Shown here piece by piece: positions 58,239 to 64,000 of a stretch of DNA of 64,000 nucleotides. The DNA lies in the NCBI GenBank assembly GCA_035772785.1, contig JAOCPU010000033.1, positions 1 through 64,000 on the forward strand. Reading direction: 5' to 3'. Within the stretch, counting starts at the first letter, position 1. The number at the start of each line of letters is the position of its first letter. Position numbers and translations under genes: made by a program. The notes beneath the pieces were generated by a model. It made no database searches. It saw only the letters and a list, made by a program, of their open reading frames with translations, and was not told the DNA's origin. This stretch comes from Phlebiopsis flavidoalba. Taxonomy: Eukaryota; Basidiomycota; Agaricomycetes; Polyporales; Phanerochaetaceae.

Positions 58239-60485
58239 ATGGCATCGACGTCCTCGACGTCACGCAATTCGACGATGTCGGACATCGCAGGCGAGTATAT
58301 GGCCCTGTTTCACGCCACTGCACGTCATAACGCTTGAATTACTATTATATCTACAGGTATCAGTCTGATCGTCGACAGGCATGGTGACGAGCCCGCTCGC
58401 GTCCTCACTTTCTACAAGAACAAGTCAGACGTTATCCTCATCGGTCGCAGATCTATCACGTCGACGAGGACAACGAACGACGAGCACGACCGTGCACTCT
58501 TTAGATGTCCGGTGATAAGCCGTAGGCACGCAAAGATCACCTTCACACAGTATGGAAATGTACGTTATATACTATTGCGTCAACATGGGATGCCACTTAT
58601 TCAACAGCAGCCGCCGCAGGTATACCTGTCAGATCTCTCTCCTCGCACCATGGAACGCACATATTGCGGCCTGGCGAGTCGGTGCCCAAGACTGTACCCT
58701 CTGAGTACCCGACCGTGCTCGCTGATGGCGATACTCTCACCTTTGGGAAGCCGGTGGGCAAAGATGACTCTCTCGTCCAACCGGTTACTGCCCGTGTCCA
58801 TCTCTTGTTCTCAATTCCCTCGACCTCTGCCTCGTCAACCCAGGGCTCGTCTACGCCGGTGCAGTCTACGACTCCTGCTGCGGCGCCGGCGGTCGTTCGC
58901 ACAGGGTCGTCCGGGCGTTACGGCAATGTACACGCCAGCTATGACATCTTCCGGATCAGACTCCTCCTCCGAAGACGAAATTGAGGAGATACCCCGCCGG
59001 CGCAGCTCCCGCCCTGCTCGTCGTTCGCCGGGATGCCCTGGGGCTGGCCCATGAACTCGTTCCAGCACCACCCCATACCAGCCCCCGCACATGCAGCACC
59101 CACACCACATGCAGCCGTGCAGACCCCATGCAGGTCGGCAGGTCCGGCCGGCTGAACCTGCTGCGCCGTATCCTTCCGCGCCTAGGCTCCGTAGAGGAGA
59201 TTGCCAGTCACCGGGGCTCGAACAGGATGTCGCCCCATTTCCATCTCCTCCGACTCGCGGTCGTCTTCTGAAGTTGTCGAAGTCTCCCGTGAGGAGAGGG
59301 CACTAGAAGCCCTTCAGTCGCAGACTATCGCCGCTGGTGCAGCCCTCGAAGCTGCTCACCAATCCAGCGCGTCGACTTGCCCGACGAGGACGCTGGAGAA
59401 GACATGGACCTAGAGAGCGAGGCAGACTTCCAAGGCAAGGACTGGAGCCTTGATGCTGCGATCAACGTTGCGATCGAAGCCCCTAACAATGGCGTGTCTG
59501 TCATAATCGCGTCTTCTCGCATTTGCACGCCCGAGCCCCTTTCTCCCATCCAGGAAGAGCAGGAGAGCGAGTCGGGGTGATAGTGACATGTATGTCACTC
59601 CCCCTCCTCATGGCGACGTCGACGTCCAGACGGGCCGTACTCGCCCCTCAAGTTCTCGTTCTTGGACGAGGACTTTGACTTCCCCGAGGTGCGGCCCAGG
59701 CCCAAGTCGAAGCCCAGTTTGATGCACGTGTGGAAAAGTCTGAAGTCCCAACTCGCTGACCTTGAGGAGAGATGCACGTTCCTGAGCCGGTATTCTTTGA
59801 TTTCGCGCGCTTCAACGCTCCGGGGCTTCTCCCTCAGCCTGCACCGGCTGCTGTGGAGGAGAAGGCACCTGAACAGGAACACGAAGCCGCGTCTACGACT
59901 GAAATGATGAGCACTCTGAAGGGTATGTTTGAAGTAAGACTTGCTCCTCTGACACATCTACGGTGGTGAACATCCACCTTCGCTCTCTGCTAGCTCTCGA
60001 GGACTTGCGCAAGAAGACTGAGGTCGACATGGCGAACGAGCTTGACGCCCTTCGGGCTGCACGAGTGGAGGCCGATGGCCTGCCCTCGCCGCCGCGCGCC
60101 AGGCCGCCTCCCCCTCAGAGGCGCAGGAGCTGGGTGAGCACTCTGCGGCGTCTCTGCTTCCCGCGAGACTCACGGAGGCGAACGCAGTCTCGCCCGCTGC
60201 CAACGAGGCTCCTGCGAGTTCTGAAGCGCAAGCGCGACGAGGTCGACCCGGCGCGAGGACGACGGACATCCCCTCCACCGTCAGTTCCTCCCGCGGCAGC
60301 TGCGTCCTGTCGAGGCCGTCCATCGACAAGCTCGCCACTGTTAGCCCGCCGCGCAAGCGCAAAGCGTTCGGAGCCGTCTGCCCGCGTGGCGGTTGCGAAG
60401 CGGATCGCTGTCGAGGGTCGCGAAGACCACGGCCATCGCGGCCGTTGGTGCCGTCGCAACTTGGTCGGCGTTGGCGTTCAGTTAA
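58239..60485 (+). CDS. FHA-domain protein with C-terminal hydrophobic segment
   Basis: Start ATG 58239 (MASTSSTSRNSTMSDIAGEY). A short intron (GTCATAAC to CTACAG) leads to GISLIVDRHGDEPARVLTFY and the FHA core: GRRS at 58443-58454, SRRHAKITF with Ser and His of SxxH at 58518-58544, then a further intron and L..H-H-G-T-H, EYPTVLADGDTLTFGKPVG. FHA domains bind phosphothreonine peptides. A Ser/Pro/Ala-rich linker follows, an acidic part (SDSSSEDEIEEIP; DLPDEDAGEDMDLES), PEPVFFDFARFNAPG (about 59780-59825), an intron near 59930-59990, a helical ELDALRAARVEA stretch, and RKRKAFG. The last 22 residues read AKTTAIAAVGAVATWSAL, a membrane-like tail, stop 60483. Tandem with SEC13, 269 bases apart. A tail-anchored or organelle-associated phosphopeptide reader is inference. 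Confidence 0.8.
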
Positions 60486-61135
60486 AAGAGGGAAATGGAG
60501 GTTTCATTCATCCAGTATAGGAATGGTGGCATCCACGGCCGATGCATGTGTGTACATTATGTAAACCATTGTAGGTGCTTGTGTTCGAAACAGACTGTAT
60601 TTTTACAATGTTCTGCTAGCCATCTTCGATCTTCTCGCATCGATGTAGTTTTTTGTAGCTGCTCCTGTATGACTGGTTCTGGTCTGATATACTTCGTTTC
60701 TGATTAAATTATTTTGGAGTAAACGGCGAACGGCAGTGTTGCGAGATGATTCGGGTGTATGAGCGATGACCAACATTGTGATCCTCTAGGCGGTGTTTTC
60801 TCCCCTCTTTTGTGGTGACACGTCTGGACTCCCTTTTTTTCAAAGGAACATCGGATGCGTATGGATGGAATCGACCCTAGCTCACCAGTTTTTTTTTCCT
60901 GATAGTTTCCTCGGTTGCCGCATTTACAGTTTCACCCCTTGAACGAGATAGACCAGATCCTCTACAGTCTCCTGATCCGATTATTCCACAGCATTATCTT
61001 GACCCCCGACATTCACGAGGGCTTCGAACAACATCATGAAGTACAGTATTAAGAGGGTTATTAGGATCATGCATCGACGGGTATTTTACATCATGATTGT
61101 GTTGTAGCGATGATTTGGGATGCGGCAACTACAGC
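60486..61135. other. Convergent 3' intergenic region, no gene
   Basis: 3' flanks of the FHA gene (plus) and the unknown gene (minus). T-rich tracts (for example near 60890) fit poly(A)/termination areas. Confidence 0.5.
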
Positions 61136-61829
61136 TTAACCTAAAGCCATCTCGGTTGGCGGTTCGTCCATTCCCACGATAGTATCTAATATCTTGTGTG
61201 CACCCTTGGCAGCTTCTGTGGCCGCGGGGGCGATCGCAGTTGATGAATATTCGGAGAGCCGAGGCGGCCTCGGGGTCAACAAGAAACTGCACGGCCTCAC
61301 TAGCACAGCTTCAGGTTAGCAATTAAGGTTGGCCTAATACACGTGAATGGCAACTCACCCGGTCTGAGACGCGGCGACGGAGGATAGGGTCGCCGGTGGC
61401 ACATACTCGTGCTTCGCACCGCCAACGGCAATGGGCGGACGCAAGATCCCTTCGAAGGCATGCCCAGCGCAGAGGCCAGCTCGTTTATCCTCGTGCTCTA
61501 ACCGCCAAGTCCATCCGAGCTCCTGCAAGAAGGCGTAACGTCCGCCATTGCTGGGCCTCCACTCGAGTTCCCATCTCTCCAATCGCTGAGGTTGCTTCCC
61601 AGGAACAGATTCCACCATGAGCCAGCCTCCGCTTTCCAGACCGTCAGACGCCACGCGTAGAAACGCGAGCAAAAGCCCCGGCCGCGAATAAACGAGATAG
61701 TGGTTGAAGCGGCGCATGGAGACATTTGAGAGGGGTTGGTGAGACAGGACGAACGCCTTTGCGGTCGCGAGGCGGTGGGAGATCTGACTTTGAGTTCACA
61801 TTCGATGGGCCACGGATGTTTTCCGACAT
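61136..61829 (-). CDS. Conserved fungal protein of unknown function
   Basis: The start is ATG at 61829 (MSENIRGPSNVNSKSDLPPP, basic and Pro-rich). After a frame change it continues MRRFNHYLVYSRPGLLLAFL, a GGWLMVESVPGK stretch, QRLERWELEWRPSN, RYAFLQELGWTWRLEHEDKR, FEGILRPPIAVGG, EYVPPATLSSVAASQTG, then a GTGAGT donor at about 61361. The second exon reads AVQFLVDPEAASALRIFI and, one frame over, IAPAATEAAKGAHKILDTIV with TAA 61136-61138. Trp/Leu/Arg-rich with clean reading over 120 codons, so very probably coding. I recall similar unassigned proteins in Agaricomycetes but know no function. No signal peptide or TM is clear. Confidence 0.65.
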
Positions 61830-63138
61830 GATGGGTGGATGTTACGAGTCGAAAGTGTGGGTGTAGTTAAAAAGGCGTTAGGTGGATTGGGTTGGGGACC
61901 GTCGACGCCGACGAAATAGCCTTTAATACGTGACTCTGTGTGACGGTGCATCATGGATAGTGGAGAAACGACAGGAGGAGTCTGTGACGTCACGACGCGC
62001 CCTGGTCAGGTACGTCATCACAGTGACCATCACGGTCACACACTCCAACAAAGGAAAGTCTTGAGGTTGAACCAAAGTTTGCATACCACGACCTGGAGGA
62101 GAGTACTGTCATCACAGACCATTCGACAATACGCTGAAGGTTGCTCACCGAAACTCATAGATAACGCATACCCACGTTGCCGCCACAAAGCCTCCGGGTA
62201 ATTATCGGTTTGCGCTTTAAATCCCACTCCGACTGATGGCAGTGATTAGAGCCCGCGCCTCCCGGGTGGTACTGTTTCATCTTCTCTCCTTCACTTCGCC
62301 TATCCAGATACCCTGACGAGCACGCGCTCACAAATATCACGTTTCTCACTGCCATAGCTCATGAATGAGCTCAGGCACCGAAGTCATATCAGGTCCTGAC
62401 CGTTGACAGTTACATTGCCAACGTGGACATCGTGGACATCGTGTTTCAACCGCGCGGTGCATAACCCACCAAGGATATCTTGCAATCTGCGAGTAGCCCC
62501 AGGTAGCCCCTACCTTTTGATATACGGTCAAAGGCATCTTGTCACACGACCAATATAACTCCAAGCCAATACTGACTACTACCGTGAAAATCCACCGACA
62601 ACCGTGGCACTCAACGGTGATGCCAAGCATCCGTAATTGCTTTCAGTACGTCCAAATATTTAAATCATTCACAATCCAAAACAAATTTCATTCTCTCATA
62701 GACGTTTATCATGTAGAACTTGGAGCAGAGCATCTCCGTCCTGACGCGTTATCACTCGGAGACGCCGCCCCGGGCCGAGCATTATGCCTTAGCTGTAACG
62801 CAACCAAACACCAGAGTGGCAGGTCCCAATTCCGAATATCTGTGAGCATAGGGAGGCTGCAACACATAGGCTTGCTCGAGGATCGGCGGTCATTCTTGTT
62901 CCTGATTGACCCTGGATGCCCTGTCGGGAATGGTATGTCGTGCCCTGTACAAAATGGCTATCTACTCGCATGACGACTTCCAATATTTATTGATTATTTT
63001 CTTGTCTCGTTGAACCTTTACTTGGATTATAGATTGGCGCTTTCAAATGCAGCGTTCGAGCTCAGGTATAAAAGCCCTAAACTGCTTCACGTCTTGAAGA
63101 CAACCAGCCCCACCACAGCTAGCTCTCTCAGAACCGCA
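61830..63138. other. No gene seen; promoter of the following secreted peptide at the end
   Basis: A 144-codon plus-strand frame at 62539-62973 has no motif and no clear start context. A short direct repeat (GGACATCGTGGACATCGTG) lies near 62420-62440. Confidence 0.4.
63067..63073 (+). promoter_or_regulatory. TATA box of the secreted Cys-rich peptide gene
   Basis: TATAAAA, 66 bases before the ATG at 63139, followed by a short leader rich in C and A, as usual for strongly expressed fungal genes. Confidence 0.65.
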
Positions 63139-63408
63139 ATGGCCCGCATCGCTATCCTCGCCACTCTCGTCTACGCCGTTGCGCTCGCCACCTCCGCGGT
63201 CGCGAACCCCTCGCCCGTCGTCTTCCGCGACGCACTCGAGAAGCGCGACTCACCCACCCCGCGCAGCGTTGCCCCTGCACTCGCTCCCTACTTGCGGTGC
63301 CTGCGGCTCATGCAACCATGACGGCTGCTCTGGTATGTACCTACAGAGCCAAAGTGGTCTTGTAGTACTAATCACCTTTTCCTAGGCTGCACCAACTGCT
63401 CGTTCTAA
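63139..63408 (+). CDS. Small secreted peptide with six-Cys CxxC pattern
   Basis: Start ATG 63139. MARIAILATLVYAVALATSA is a clear signal peptide, then VANPSPVVFRDALEKR with a KR site that may be cut by a Kex2-type protease, then DSPTPRS. After one inserted base the frame gives LPLHSLPT and CGACGSCNHDGCSG, split by an intron (63333-63385, donor GTATGT, acceptor CCTAG), then CTNCSF and TAA 63406-63408. The joined Cys pattern is C-x2-C-x2-C-x4-C-x2-C-x2-C in 18 residues, with a His-Asp between. Total about 70 residues, mature part about 30. The spacing could bind metal (thiolate clusters) or form disulfides. It does not end in a CAAX box (C is third from the end), so it is not a standard basidiomycete mating pheromone. 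Function unknown. Confidence 0.7.
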
Positions 63409-64000
63409 AGCAGCAATGATGGGCTTGGCGCTAACACTTACAACACGTATGGGTCAGTCAATGTTATTGCTCGCTTATCAGCTTCAAAACTAACGACGTA
63501 CTACTAGACCTCTTCTGGGCTCGAAGGACATTCGAGGCAAATGAATGGGCTCGTGTGGTTCGAATGTGAAATAATAAAGAAATATATATTTGTTTCCAAT
63601 GCGATACCTCAATTTACAAAACTTGAAACCAGGCGGTAACTGCTAGAATGCGCCACATAGATCTTTACTCGTCTTCATAAGTGGTCGATCGAGGACCGTG
63701 TATTATCTCCAAATTCTGTATCATCAACAAGGTCGCTTAAGTGATGCACACTCCAGTGTTCAAAATTTAACTACACTTTTCCACACTCGTTACTAGCGTG
63801 CGGCCAACGTGCGTCACTGAAAAAATGACAGTCACTATAATGGTACAGGTTTCGTCACGGCGAAGCGAATTCTCGAGGCCATTTCTATACGAGGAAAAAA
63901 CCTGGGAATTATCAAAATGTATCAGATCACCCTGACCTAAATATCAGAACTACTCATGTTTGTCTATCGCTTTGCAAAACGAGTCCGCGGTGGTTGGTGT
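63409..64000. other. 3' flank, no gene
   Basis: AT-rich 3' region of the secreted peptide gene with an AATAAAG-like signal near 63570. Nothing else is seen. Confidence 0.5.

Noticed and set aside
63139..63408. Mating-type pheromone precursor
   Set aside because: The C-terminus has Cys third from the end and not fourth, so no CAAX box, and a classical signal peptide is present, unlike farnesylated pheromones.
1..64000. CRISPR arrays, bacterial operons, reverse transcriptase or DDE transposase genes
   Set aside because: No regularly spaced repeats, no YxDD or DDE-type motif strings, and clear eukaryotic intron structure throughout.

Overview
The window is nuclear DNA from a filamentous basidiomycete, most likely an Agaricomycete. 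The genes carry many short introns with GT(A/G)NGT donors and have no bacterial-type operons or Shine-Dalgarno sites. The recognisable families are typical mushroom ones: MYND fingers, 7TM membrane proteins, an EF-hand/helical protein, small secreted Cys-rich proteins, an FHA protein and SEC13. No gene here can be read as one clean ORF.

The main caution is that very conserved housekeeping genes (mitochondrial EF-G, SEC13) and two independent copies of a reductase carry single-base insertions every few tens of bases. Protein similarity resumes in another frame after each one. This is best explained as uncorrected long-read sequence with insertion-dominated error, not as pseudogenes. All gene calls below are therefore joined across frames; coordinates are outer limits and exon ends are approximate.

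Layout. 1-7.3 kb: gene-poor, with a coiled-coil remnant, a SnoaL-like fragment and a tRNA-Glu. 7.3-11.8 kb: two tandem MYND-finger genes. 12.1-15.3 kb (minus): EF-hand protein with an acidic tail. 17.3-18.6 kb (minus): UPF0014/FetB-type membrane protein, with a TA-flanked inverted-repeat (MITE-like) element in its upstream region (18834-19408). 21.2-22.6 kb: 7TM protein. 22.85-23.09 kb: decayed inverted copy of part of the gene at 43 kb. 23.3-28.9 kb: copy A of a three-part cassette (unknown unit, ferric/cupric reductase, Ctr copper transporter). 31.4-44.4 kb: visibly GC-rich block with a 7TM 3' part, mitochondrial EF-G (MEF1), a two-repeat secreted protein, and a large adenylation-carrier-hexapeptide (Pls/PosA-like) protein. 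45.3-50.4 kb: copy B of the cassette in inverted orientation. 51.3-53.0 kb: second 7TM protein. 56.5-60.5 kb: SEC13 and an FHA-domain protein. 61.1-61.8 kb: conserved unknown. 63.1-63.4 kb: small secreted peptide with six cysteines in CxxC spacing.

How it fits together. Two inverted, diverged copies of a divergently transcribed reductase/copper-transporter pair form arms of about 5 kb around a core of about 16 kb. In fungi, surface reductases supply Cu(I) to Ctr transporters, so each pair is a plausible copper-uptake unit sharing one promoter. A FetB-like protein (iron-export family in bacteria) lies on the same window, and a CxxC-rich secreted peptide lies near the end, so a metal-handling theme is possible but is inference. 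The rest is ordinary housekeeping or lineage-expanded families.
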